Of a stretch of 64,000 nt of DNA, positions 12,601 to 25,805 are shown piece by piece. The position numbers and the translations under genes are program-made. Every line of letters starts with the position of its first letter. Positions within the stretch are counted from its first letter, which is position 1. This DNA is from Clusia tigrina (taxonomy: Eukaryota; Arthropoda; Insecta; Diptera; Clusiidae), in contig OV050030.1 of NCBI GenBank assembly GCA_920105625.2, positions 429,566,240 to 429,630,239 on the forward strand. The letters run 5' to 3'. The notes beneath the pieces are model-generated. The model searched no databases. It was given only the letters and a program-made list of their open reading frames with translations, and was not told where the DNA came from.

Positions 12601-15600
12601 AAATATTTGATTATCTATTGTGATTGTAGAATTGCGATACTGTATGGCGTATGAACCGGCCAAATTAACTTCTTCTTGGTCGATGCGAACTGTGCCGCTG
12701 TATTGATTTAAAAGTATGATGCCTGGGAGAATTTCTTCAACTGTGGGGATGTGTTGATTGTTTATCGAGATGCAGGTAGGCGGGTGGCTGGTTAGTAGGT
12801 GCGGTATGCAGGAGGAGTTACTGATGTCTACAATATTTTTCTTTGTACAAATTTTTATTTCATTATGTTTTTCACAATTGTCTTTCGTGCCGAAAATTTT
12901 ATTCTTACAAATCAATATTTTTTCATATGTCCATGTCCAAGCAGTTTCGAGTGCATTTACTGATCTTTTATTAACTTTAGGTTTTAATCTATTCAGGAAA
13001 TTTTGTATTTGTGTTACTTCATTAGATAGGAAGGGGAGTAAAGGATTGTTGGAAATAATTTTGTAACTTATCGTGGTGTTAAGAGCGTCCAAAGTTCTTT
13101 GGTATTCGTCTGTGGTGTGTATAATTTTGTAAGTCACGGATTGAATTTTCGTCCAACCTGTATTGAAGGTCGCTAGCTGTGAGCTGGTATAGTGAAGTAT
13201 CCTGAATTCGCCATTGGCTAGTAGTAGAATTAATCTGAAAGAAAATATGAATTCAAGTTCTAATGTTGCTTTTGTGTACTGTTCGTCCTTTTTCTGTAAT
13301 AAATGTGCTTGATTTGTCATCTTTTACTATTTCTTTTTTATATCTGGGAATAAGTTTCGAGCCTAATCTTTTGTTTATTCGTACGTAAATGACGTCAACA
13401 GGGGATTAGGTTTTCATAGGGGTCCTTTTCTTGTTATGTGTCTCTAAATCTTTTGCTTCTTTTTTTCTAAGTGCTTCAATATTTTCCTGTCGAGAGTTTT
13501 CATATTGGTCGGGATTTGTGGAGACTCTTCTTCCGAAGAATACTTCTATTGGCTTCTTTCCTATTTTACTGTATAATTATATTCTAGTGTACTGTATAAT
13601 TATATTCGTATACTGATCTGTCTAAAAGTTCAAGAAAGGATCTGTGGATGCGCTCGGCTTTTTAGCAGCGCATAATTTCTGAAAGCGTTGAATGGAAGCG
13701 TTCTACTTGTCCGTTTACTGTACTTGCGTAAGGGGGTGTTTTATAAATTTGTATTCCAAGTTGATGATTGAAATTATCCTGTGTTTCTCTGTATTCTTGA
13801 ATGGATTGGTCAAAGTTATTGTTGCTTTCTTCTATGGCTTGCTCATATGCTTCAATGGGGTATGTCGTAGGGTCAATATGATAATGTCCTTGTATTTGAG
13901 GTGGTGTTTGATGTGCTTTCCGCGAATTATGGAGAGCAGTATTTGCCCTAAAAGTTTGGTTCTCTAATTTGAGGCATAATTGCAGTGCTTCTGGGAGGTC
14001 AGAGGGCTTCCGAATTCCTAGTAGTCTCGGCAAGTCTCCGTTTAGACCCCTTATTAAAGTATCCAGAGCCTTGTTTCTGTAGGTAGAGATTAATAAGCTT
14101 CTGGATTCAGATCCTGCATCCAAACATGAGATTTTGTTTAGGATCAGTGAAAGATTAGAGTACACTTTTTGGTAAAATTCTTGAATGGAAAGATTACCTT
14201 GGATCAGGGATGTCATTTGGTACTCGAGGGTACCGAGATCACGCTTGTCCCCATAATGGGTAGTAAGACAACGCGAAATCGCGCTCCAATTCAGTGGTGT
14301 ATTGTATGATTCTAAAACTATGTCGGCTTGACCAACTATTTTATTGCGGATAACGTTCAGTATTCCGTAATATTTGTGTGAACCACGTAAAGGTTCATAC
14401 ATTTGGAGTATTGTGTCCACACTTTTTCTCCATGATCCAAACTCTCCTGGATCACCAGAAAATTCGCGTAGACAACGTCTGGAATTTTATCCATTTCGCC
14501 GACGCCGTTAGGCGCTCCTACATTTACCTGCTCATCTACTTCGACAACGTTCCTAGCATTTGCCCTTTCATTTAAAATTCGGTTAACTATTTCTGAAATT
14601 TGCCTGTCTATTTCTCTGTTTTCGGGAAATAAAGGATTGGGAGGGTTTGCAGGATTTGGTGGAATATTTAGGATCGGGGGTCTCACCAGATTGTTTGGGT
14701 TAGCCATTTTTGAATACCAAAATATTTATCGAGAGTTATTAAAAAAAGAATATAAGTTTCGGAAGTGCGAGGAAGATACTAATTTAGTTTAAATTTGTAA
14801 AAAAAATTTTAAATTAAAATTTGCTTAAATGAAAAACTATTCCCTAATTCTATTTTTAATTTTCCACAAAATTTTCTTTTAAGTTTTTTATAGGTAAGTA
14901 TTAGCTTTATTCAAATCTCAAAAGTGAGAAAAGAGGAAAAAATGAAATTTAATTTAGGTTTTATCAAAATTATTTGGCTTGCTTAACAAAAATTTCTTAA
15001 TTCCTAAAATTTCTCTTATATTTTTATTTTATAGTTTGTGATCCCTTCTAGGAAAGGAGACTCTTTTACTCTGGAGGGTCCTATCGGATTCGCAGAGTTG
15101 AGTTATGTTATAGGGGGGTTTTTGTTCTTTTGTTACTGGCTGTACAGGCCTTGACTTATTTTATTATTTTGTTATTTATATTTCACTAATTCTTATAATC
15201 AACTTACAAAACTAGGAGTAGCATTGTATTACTCGTCCCACGCTGGCTGCACGGAATGTGACTTTTTAGCTGGGTTGGCTTACTTAGGTTCCTGTGGTAG
15301 ACCCTTGTCTTCGTTGACTGCGTGGCGCTCTGCGAACGGACACAACAGAGTCTTTTTCCCGTACCAGTCGCTATGCCGGCTGCTGCTTTACGCCGCAGGA
15401 GTCCTCCGGATGTTGAATGTTGAGCGCAGGGGAGTTCCAATCTCCCTTCAGGATAATTTTATTTAGCACTCGCGAACACGGCTGATTAATTCAGACGTAA
15501 CGTTTTTACTTTCAACGAACGCGACTGGTCCCTGCTCGGGCGCCAGTTTTCAATTTAAATATTCTTTTTAATTTTTAAAAAAGGTTGAGAGCATTTAGCT

Positions 15601-18600
15601 CTTCTTTATTTAACTTCCAACTTAAGACTAATTTTAGTTTTACAATTTTATTAATTCTAGACTTATTGATTTTAATGCTTAGCTTGCATTTCCGGCACGA
15701 GTTTTGAAATTGGTTATTTAAAAGTGCTGACCTACTGTTTGTTTATTTATTTGCCCAATTGGCGATTTACAATATTTGCGCAAATACAAAAAGAAAAGAA
15801 TAAAGAATAAACTAAATTTTGCGCGTGATAACTTCCATAAAATACATATACATATAAACAATTTTTTTCTTTTGTGTCCATAACTATTACGCTTTCAGTC
15901 CTTTTATGTTATGACGTCTGTTCGAGGAGATCATTGGAGCTCGCTGTTGTTAACAACATTATCCTCCTGTATTTTCCCGAGGGGGCAAAATGATGGAGTG
16001 GTATGAAACAGCATCCAAAAAAACGGCTGCATATTTAACCGATTTAACAATCGATATACGAGTATCTCTTGTAAACCAACCTTAAACTCCCATTTCTATA
16101 GCAATTACTCAGCCAATTCCTATCCACGCATATCTGAAGGGGCCCATACAGAATACCAGCGCAATTCAAGCGATGGCGCCAAAAAGATTGACGTATATAA
16201 CACACCATCATGCTGGTGCAATATACATATACTTACAAATAGTGTGAGGAAAAGGTCGTTATGGATAGTGACAAAGTTTGTAGGAAAACATGTTTGCAAA
16301 ACACCCTGGATCTGGCTCATATTTTTCAATTATAAGAAACATTTCTCTATAATTTTCATGGCAGTTGTTAATGCAAACTATAAATTTTGAATGGTTAATG
16401 TGGGTACGAATAGTGGGGCATCAGATGGCGAACTTTTTTGTGATTTGACATTTATTGAAAAGTTAAAGAAAGATGAGGTTATAGTCCAAACATGCCATAT
16501 GTGTTTGTAAAAGATGATGCCCCTTCGTTGATGAAAAATTCAACGAAGCCATATAGTCACACTACTATGAAAAGACGAAATAGTATTCAACTATCGTTTA
16601 TCGCGTGCTAGAAGAATAGTTGAAAACGACTTTGGCATTTTGGCTTCAAGGTTCATGATATTATTGAAAACCGGCATTGGATCGTATACTTCGAGGAATT
16701 CTCCACAAAATATTTTTGTATATTGAATTCATAGTCGCACGATGTTGACTGCTTGACAACCTCTACTTCAATGAGCTAATTTCACAATACACGACAATCA
16801 TAAAAATATGAAAATCTTTTTGATATTGCACCAGCAGCTGTTACAATCACACTACAAGCACATACACCCAAGTGAGGTTTGTGCCTGCAAACGGCAGCGA
16901 ACAGCGCCCAATATTGAGACTCTATAATGTGTCTTTGGAGATTTCGCTGAGTTTAGGAGTGCAGTCGCATTCGCGGCACTCAGCAGATGAGTAATTTTGG
17001 TATTGGGGAGTAGGCCCCGTGAATACGTCGTTGCCAATTAATGATCCATGAAGTGTTATTAAAATGCTAAATAACTTTTGAAGTAATTTTTTTACTATAA
17101 ATTTGACAGTACAATGAATAAATCCATCACTTAGCATGTGTACTCTATTCACAAAAGTATACTCTTCCGCTGAGCGTCGGGAATACGATACGTGTTTATA
17201 TACTCGTATGATTAAGGGCTTAGTAGAGTCTGTTATTAAATTTGGAGTTACGCTTTCCCCTTCCCCTCGAAGCAGCTATAAAAAATGGCTAAACCAAAGC
17301 GCACTCGCATTACCATAATATAATGAAAAACCAAGAAAGCGTGTAATCGCAGAAACGTTCACAAGCACATATGTACGCATGTGCGTACTCCTCCCACCAA
17401 AATAAGCTCCTGTATAAACAAACACTCGCTATCGTGCTACGGGCGGATCTTCACTTTTGGCTGGGAACGGCTGTCTGCGACCGTGGGTGGCTAAGAGGAG
17501 GAACTGGAGATGAGCTGTGGTGTATTGTTATGACAATTGGCAGACAGAAATGCTGATTAAGTTGAAATTTTCTACTCCGCGGCGGTAGCAGCTGCGTCGC
17601 ATATTTTACCAATTTTATTGCAATTGATTTCTAGTTGTGAAATGGAGGTGGCTTATATCAACAGAAGCACATCGATACAATTTGTTCCACGGGCTACAAA
17701 TGGGAGGGTAATTGCTTTGTCGTCAAAAAGTACGTTCGCGCCCTGCAGCATACTCTAAATTTGCCCTAATAGGGGAATATTGGAAATCGGGTCTACATAA
17801 CAATATGAGCAAAGTGAAATTTTGGCACCTACGCAGTGTTTCCTCCCTCTGTGTGGGAGCTTGCTCCACTTCTTGTTTCGTTTTCAACCCTTTGTGTAAA
17901 TGAGACTAGATTAGTTAAGTATTTTAAAATTTAAACATTAGTTTGGACGTCACAAACTGCCATATTACACCTGGTAAGCAATCAAATTCATTTCAAATTA
18001 AATAAAAGGCCGAACGAGACTACTTGGACAGTTGGCAAATACTCAGCCTCCCCCGCAACCAATTGAGGCAACATATTTTTCGTCCTGATGGCTCTGTGAA
18101 CTGGCATGCCACTTTCACAGTTGAAATCCGAAACTCTGGGGGAGCACTTAAAACATACGCACAGATTTTGGATTTCAAATTTTGCTCAGCAATGGAATGG
18201 GAGGCCTCAGCCACTGGCATAAATTTGACTTTGCTAGGCACTTCGGCTTGGGCTGTGGAAAAGTTTTTGTGCAATTGGCTGTGGTTGCCTGGAAATATTA
18301 ATGATGTAACGAGAATGGGAATTGTGGTCTCTCGCTTTAAAGCTCAATTTGCTTAAAAGTGTGTTGTGGTCCAATTATACTTTATTTCTTTTTGGTTTTG
18401 TTATGCGGTTTACTTTGGGTATCACAAGTTTGCCTTCCTTGAAAGCATTTCTAAAGCTCCAAAAATGACGACATATTATTTTAATTATGCGTTGCTAAAT
18501 CAGACTCTGCCATTGCCGCCGCCTCTCCAACAGCACTATCATATGCGTGGCAGAACATTGTTTATCATAACTCCAGTTCATAAAACTTGGCAACTCTGCT

Positions 18601-19429
18601 CAATTATGATAAACATGAAAAACAGAATTTGCATATTCGCCTCGTATCTCGTCTCCAGACGCAGAACGGCGGCGATGCCACACAAACCGAGCATGCGTTT
18701 CTAAAAGTATGCTGGGGACTTGGGGACCGTGTTGCCTGTTTGGTGCTGAAGTTGTTTGTTTGCCATCAAAATCTGCGTTGCGTTTGAAACGACTGCAGTC
18801 AGTTCCGCTGAGCCTTTCACTTGAATATGTTAATTAATTCAGCGGCTCCTGGTTCCATGCCAACACTGCTTATGTATTGCTTCAAGAGGCAAGGGGACAT
18901 ACATATAAGTGAACAATTTTTTTTTTAAAACGGATTTACGAGTGTCATTAGCCAGTTTTGAAAAGGATTTACGCAAATGTGGTGTGATATAAATTCAATA
19001 AATTAACTTTTCGCCTTTTTATTGCAGAGACCCGTTGGCAAAGTTATGTCTTTCATACGTGACTGTCAGGACAAACCGTTGGTAAGTCGTCGCTGCTCCC
19101 ATATTGGTATTAGACTGAATTACTTTTTAATATCCTTTTAATTGCACATTTGGGGTGGCTGCCGCCCGCTGCAGTATTTGAACGCTGTAAAAACCGACGA
19201 GACTTTCAAGACATTCTACCGCGCCTGCACGACCGACCTGTGCAACGATTCGGATGGCAGGCATGTTGCTACCAATGTGGACCCTAATTTCGGTGCCGCT
19301 CAGAACATGGTTATCAAAGGCGGCGGTGGTAGCAGTGGCGGTGGAAGTAGCCATGTCAGTAGTGGTGCTCACTTGGGCGGGATTTTATGCGCCAGCGCCA
19401 TTTTGCAGTTTTTTGTAAACCGTTTGTAA
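9629..19429 (+). CDS. Ly6/uPAR three-finger GPI-anchored protein
   Basis: Four exons: 9629-9710, 10943-11073, 19028-19081 and 19175-19429, with GT-AG borders and matching phases (1, 0, 0). They encode 173 residues. Residues 1-28 form a signal peptide (hydrophobic 10-21, probable cut before IRCYTC). The mature part begins CYTC and ends its domain with the family's C-TTDL-CN signature. Cysteines are at 31, 34, 45, 58, 63, 84, 107 and 112, so eight not ten: the pair usually present in the third finger is absent. A Gly/Ser-rich stretch (about 136-155) and a C-terminal hydrophobic tail ([11 protein letters not shown]) are the layout of a GPI-anchor signal. Family members sit on the outer cell surface and act in ion-channel tuning, septate junctions and BMP signalling. 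Which fly paralogue this is I cannot say. AATAAA lies at 19457-19462. Intron 2 (about 8 kb) hosts an endogenous retrovirus. Confidence 0.88.
9711..10942 (+). other. Intron 1 of the Ly6 gene
   Basis: Opens with GTGAGT directly after the signal-peptide exon and ends in a pyrimidine-rich CTCTCCGCAG. It holds a (CA)n tract. I see no other exon. A GC-richer block near 9770-9960 could hold regulatory or alternative promoter sequence, but nothing decisive is visible. Confidence 0.6.
10586..10640. repeat. (CA)n tract facing a short (GT)n tract
   Basis: A run of about 12 CA units, a short spacer, then GTGTGGGTGTGTGTGT. The two arms are complementary and could form a hairpin. It is intronic. Confidence 0.85.
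11799..11903 (+). repeat. 18-bp tandem repeat beside the endogenous retrovirus
   Basis: About six copies of the 18-bp unit CATATGTATGTACATACC (first and last degenerate) end exactly where the left LTR begins. Errantiviruses of this group favour alternating pyrimidine-purine targets such as TATA/TACA, so this repeat is a plausible insertion target. Confidence 0.85.
11904..12192 (-). repeat. 3' LTR of the errantivirus
   Basis: In sense orientation it begins AGTTATCACGCGC and ends AATTGAAAACT, the AGTTA...ACT ends typical of gypsy-group errantiviruses. It is identical to the other LTR except one G/A difference near its start in sense. The polypurine tract abuts it at 12193. Confidence 0.92.
12193..12210 (-). 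promoter_or_regulatory. Polypurine tract of the errantivirus
   Basis: Read on the minus strand, AAAGGCGGAGG ends directly against the AGTTAT start of the LTR. This is the expected plus-strand primer position. It overlaps the last codons of the env frame. Confidence 0.8.
12202..13234 (-). CDS. env: Errantivirus env-like glycoprotein, coding exon
   Basis: An uninterrupted frame of about 344 codons from a splice-acceptor-like site to the stop. Upstream of it, on the minus strand, TTTTCTTTCAG ends at 13235, fitting the known habit of errantiviruses to make env from a spliced RNA. The frame also runs open upstream to an ATG at 13320, but that part overlaps the integrase C-terminus in another frame, so it is probably not the true start. 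Visible features: a hydrophobic LILLLANG near the start (signal-peptide-like), a basic NKR site about 80 codons in, several N-x-S/T sites, and a C-terminal membrane segment ([15 protein letters not shown]) with a short polar tail. It is shorter than usual errantivirus env (roughly 450-500 residues), so the N-terminus may come from the leader exon. It is the only long unbroken frame of the element. Confidence 0.8.
13249..13775 (-). pseudogene. Errantivirus integrase C-terminal remnant
   Basis: On the minus strand the remnant starts with the [17 protein letters not shown] block, typical of the catalytic core of gypsy-group integrases, and ends with a C-terminal block including [11 protein letters not shown] and TVHKSNIR, then a stop near 13249. 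Between them there is a nonsense codon at about 13662 and a 16-bp duplication (ATATAATTATACAGTA, near 13560-13605) that breaks the frame. The first part of integrase is deleted and gag runs straight into this piece. Confidence 0.8.
13662..14707 (-). pseudogene. gag: Errantivirus gag, frameshifted and fused to integrase
   Basis: The start is ATG at 14707 ([11 protein letters not shown]), with a proline/asparagine-rich N-terminus. Capsid-like sequence ([31 protein letters not shown]) continues in a different frame from about 14430 on, so a one-base indel near a run of five A's (minus strand, about 14430) splits gag. The second frame runs on into integrase sequence with no stop, showing that the large pol deletion happened to keep the frame. 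The product would not be a working polyprotein. I have not reconstructed it. Confidence 0.82.
14708..15526 (-). other. Errantivirus untranslated leader
   Basis: About 0.8 kb between primer site and gag start. There is no long sense frame. It should carry the splice donor for env and packaging signals. I could not pick the donor with confidence. Confidence 0.6.
15527..15545 (-). promoter_or_regulatory. Primer binding site, tRNA-Lys type
   Basis: On the minus strand the sequence directly after the 5' LTR reads TGGCGCCCGAGCAGGGAC, its first T being the last base of the LTR. It is complementary to the 3' end of lysine tRNA, as in gypsy-type errantiviruses. Confidence 0.85.
15545..15833 (-). repeat. 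5' LTR of the errantivirus
   Basis: 289 bp, one mismatch to the copy at 11904-12192. It ends at the primer site on the left and at host sequence on the right. Confidence 0.92.
15834..19027 (+). other. Remainder of intron 2 of the Ly6 gene
   Basis: Apart from the Harbinger transposase relic at 16480-16760 I see no exon or known element here. Frames of up to about 110 codons (for example 18024-18356) show no family resemblance and are probably chance. Confidence 0.55.
16480..16760 (+). pseudogene. PIF/Harbinger transposase relic
   Basis: Across two frames it reads [12 protein letters not shown] ... KPYS and then [23 protein letters not shown]. These are the DDE nuclease hallmarks of HARBI1-like transposases: VFVADDAF-like aspartates, then [16 protein letters not shown]. 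One frameshift lies between the blocks, and the sequence decays after GIGSYTS. It is a dead fragment of the C-terminal half. Confidence 0.75.
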
Positions 19430-19462
19430 TACTGTAAGGTATTTAAATGCGGCCAAAATAAA

Positions 19463-22119
<2,657 letters not shown>

Positions 22120-22149
22120 TTTAGAAACTGACCATAGGTATAAGATCCC

Positions 22150-23456
22150 GCCGTGGAGACCACCAAAACTGAACAGTAGGGTACTCACTATAAAAAGCCA
22201 CACCTAATACTCATGGGTAATAGTAGACAGTAAACTTCATGGAATCTCAATCTGGAGGAAAGGGTAAAGAAAGCAACCAACGCTCTATAAGCTCGTAAAA
22301 AAAAGGTTGGATGCACTTGGGGCCTCTCTCCTTCTCTGATGCATTGGTGCTACACAGCCATAGCAAGACCTATTTTCCTCTACGGTATTTTGGTGTGGTG
22401 GAATGCTGTTAGGAAGAAAACTTATTGCATACCTATGGGAAAAGTCCAAAGACTTGCGGCACTGTGTGTGACGGGGGCCTTAAGGACAACGCCAACTGCT
22501 GGTCTTAACACCATTCTCAATTTACCCCAATCGATCTCTTTACGGAAAGCCTTGCGGCAAAATCTGCGGGAAGGTTGATGGCCACTAAACAATTCTCTCT
22601 CCGACCCTTCCGTCATAGCTCTGTAGTTCGAAGTTTCACGGTCAACACTGACTATGTGACTCCTATACTTAGCCTGCGGAAACAAATAAAAACAACTATT
22701 GAAAAGGAGGGATGGCATGGAGGCATCAATGCTAAATGCAAAATCTTCAACCTATTCACGGACGGCTCGATGATGGAGGACGGGGTTCGAGCAGGTGTCT
22801 ACTGCCCCGAACTAGATATCAAACAGCCGTTCAGACTACCAAACTACTGCAGCATTTTTCAAGCAGAAGTTTTTGCAGCATGGAAAGCCGCAGAGCTCAC
22901 CTGCATAGCAGAAACTACGAACTCCACAATAAACTTCTACATAGACAGCCAGGCTGGGATCAAAGCTCTAACTTCATGCTGTGCATCTTCCAGAAATGTT
23001 CTGCAATGCAAGGCAGCAATGGAGTGGAGTGGAGTACTACCACGTGTAAAACCGCAAAGCTCATGTGCAAACCGCACAGCACTTAGACCCATTCGATACT
23101 GGCACTTCCGATTTCACTGTCTAACGGTGGTACACGCTAAAAGGATGAGACTCACAAACAATAATGAATGCAGGAAATGTGGGCAGCAAGGCACAAGAGA
23201 AACTCTGGAGCATCTACTATGCCTATGCCCGGCAATATCGAAAACGCGCTTATCACATCTGGGAACTCCCTGGTTTGAAGGACTAGAAGATGTCGCACAA
23301 CAAGGGATAGTTTCTCTCTTAAGATTTGCTAAGAGCGTCTCCCTGTTCAACGATTCACACTATAGCTCTTAAATGGATATCCATCTGGCACCGCAAAGGA
23401 CCTTGTAGGTTGATGTGTGGCCTTCACGGCCGGCCAGTCTAACCTAACCTAACCTA
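22150..23456 (+). mobile_element. 5'-truncated LOA/Jockey-like LINE, 3' end complete
   Basis: Starts within the reverse transcriptase thumb region (WGASLLLMHWCYTAIARP-like text across a frameshift, then FLYGILVWWNAV). It continues with an RNase H domain (NLFTDGSMMEDGVRAGVY, an E in FQAEVFAAWKAAEL, the D in NFYIDSQAGIKAL) and a Cys-rich tail (CRKCGQQGTRETLEHLLCLC). It ends at a short 3' UTR finishing in (CTAAC)3. 5' truncation and a simple-repeat tail are normal for this LINE group. Frames at 22339-22578 and 22575-23372 overlap by four bases, which marks one frameshift. Confidence 0.85.
22575..23372 (+). pseudogene. LINE ORF2 C-terminus: RNase H and zinc-like tail
   Basis: 265 codons without a stop. 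RNase H catalytic acidic residues are visible: D in FTDGS, E in FQAEVFAA, D in YIDSQAG. The usual WVPGH motif near residue 150 is not seen: a short deletion joins AAMEW to the following text. It would not be active. Confidence 0.8.
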
Positions 23457-25540
23457 CAAATAAGACAAGTGAGGTGCTTGTTTTTCTAAAGGGCACATCG
23501 CCCGAGCCCCCTTAATTTGTATATGTTGACTTGGACAATGCTAAAACAGATAGCTATTTCGATCAATATGAGTAAACATCTAGGTCAGGGCGCACTAAGT
23601 GTTCCCTGATCAAAGAGAAACAATATAAATTGATCCCATTTGACAATTGTTGATGTTTTCTTCTTCCCAATTTACACCATTCAAAATAGATTTTAGAAAT
23701 TTCCTAGGATTTTTTGTGACACGATTGAAAGGGAAATTTGAGTCTCAATTAAGGAAAAAGTAGATTCAGAGGGATCTGCCGCATTTGTACCTATCGGTCT
23801 GTAGCCTTTCAAAGGATGTTGCGATCCGGAAGTTTTTGATATTTGCCAACTTTGGTATACAAATGGATCACAGGAAAATATATTTCCCCGTTTGTTTCTA
23901 TTTTTGCTAGGTTTCATCAACATCAAATGATTCCTTCTAATTTGACACAAATTTAGTATGGGATCAAATCACTGTGCGCGGAGCAGACTACACAAAGCCA
24001 AAACAGGGCCAATGCCAATATAAACGTCATCAGCGCAGGTTGGGGAAGGTCCAAATAGTAGAGAAAATTAACACAACCAACGCGCAAATGCCGCTGTGTA
24101 AACATTTTCAGACACCAAATGTACGCTGGGTCTATGCGGCCACTTGTCCTTGGAACGGCAGCACCGGCAGTAAATCTAGCAGCACGCGTAATTAAAAACC
24201 CGTTGATCCCTTGGCACTTTTCCTGGTGAGACTAACCAATAAAACCAGCACTGTTCAGAATGTGGGGAAGTTAGTCAAAACAACAGAGGGCAGAATTCAC
24301 GGCAATTAAAGTAATTCCCAGAGTGGCTTCATGGTTCAAACAGCCCTGATGCAGAGTGTGGGATTAGTTGGAGGATCAAAAGTCGTCATGAATGTGATGG
24401 ATGTGGTAGGGCTCTGATTACCCGAGTCACGCCTGACCGATATCGAGTGACATGATGGATTTCACGTGCGTATTTGTTCAGCTGATTGCAATTGCTCCTG
24501 TGTCCGTCCGACTAGACACGTGCTGCGTTCCTTTCTTGGACGAGCGGGTGTCTGTCATAATTAGTCTAGTTTTCTGCTGCCATGGGAATCATTTCCGCGA
24601 CATGTATTGACTTGACTTGACTTTCGTAATGGAAACGGTGGCGACAACACCAACAACAACCAACACATAAAATGTGGAAATTCTTGCTCATTTATTGTTT
24701 TAACTGTTTGATGTCAGCAGCGCGATGTTTCGCAGAGTGACGGGAGCAACCAAATGGAAATGTCTTCTTTCATAGCCGCACTCGCATACCCCTCAATTGC
24801 GGTCACAATTACGACGACCGCCACGACCACAAAGAAGCGACCGCAGTGGTAAAATATTTTTAGAAATGAATTTGGTGCGGGTGAAGCTGTAAATGGAACC
24901 CTTGCAAGCGCTATTCGCGTTGCGCACGCACCAGGAAGTCGACTGTGGCGCTGGCAACCAGTCACTCAGAAAGTTGATTGAGGGCCGCAAATTTGTGTGT
25001 CAAATGACCTGCTGAGCCGCAACAACAATAAGGAGCAGCAGAAGTATGCAAGATATTCGCTAGCAAAGGGTCATCCATTATAGTTGTAGGATTACTTTGG
25101 GCAATATAACACGCACATTCGATTTTAATTAAATATTTTGAGTGGGTGGTTTAATAGCATGCTATATCCTTACTTTGTGTATTTTCGATCACCTCAACGG
25201 ACATTTCGAACTGTGGCTCCGAAGACCAGTGACGAAATTCGTGTTCGAAGTACTGCTCTGCTTATGAATAGCCTTAATAGCCACACAGCAGTAAGTCTAG
25301 TGGTGATCATAACGGGGGATGCATCATCAGTTTGAAAGAAATGTAGCCCAATGAGCCCATCAGCCACAATTACAAGCAACAGCAAAGGAAGCCTCATCGC
25401 TATACAAAGTTTTTTTACGAGAATCTGGCATCCAAATTTGAGTTGAAGTTATCCAAAATTACCTAAATATAAGGAGTCCAGTAATGCAAAGACTCTCTTG
25501 GCGGCCATGTCGCCGCTCCCATATTTAATTAAAACAATAT
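23457..25540. other. Intergenic stretch
   Basis: No exon, RNA gene or clear element was recognised. Short frames such as 23693-23950 (minus) and 24714-24965 (minus) show no family resemblance. Confidence 0.5.
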
Positions 25541-25542
25541 AC

Positions 25543-25805
<263 letters not shown>

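Larger units (their letters stand above)
11904..15833 (-). mobile_element. Internally deleted errantivirus (gypsy/yoyo type)
   Basis: Two direct 289-bp LTRs (11904-12192 and 15545-15833) enclose a minus-strand element. In sense order: LTR, lysine-tRNA-type primer site, about 0.8-kb leader, gag, a small piece of integrase, env, polypurine tract, LTR. The LTRs differ at one base, so the insertion is young. Protease, reverse transcriptase, RNase H and most of integrase are missing, so the element cannot move by itself. A clean target duplication is not seen: the flanking four bases are TACA and TCCA. It sits antisense to the Ly6 gene, in intron 2. Confidence 0.9.

Noticed and set aside
12758..13066. 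Plus-strand 102-codon frame
   Set aside because: It is the antisense shadow of the env frame.
11899..15838. A perfect target duplication for the errantivirus
   Set aside because: The flanking four bases are TACA and TCCA, so one mismatch. I report it as imperfect and not as a true duplication.
18024..18356. 110-codon frame in the Ly6 intron
   Set aside because: No homology recognised, and an overlapping open frame lies on the other strand. Probably chance.
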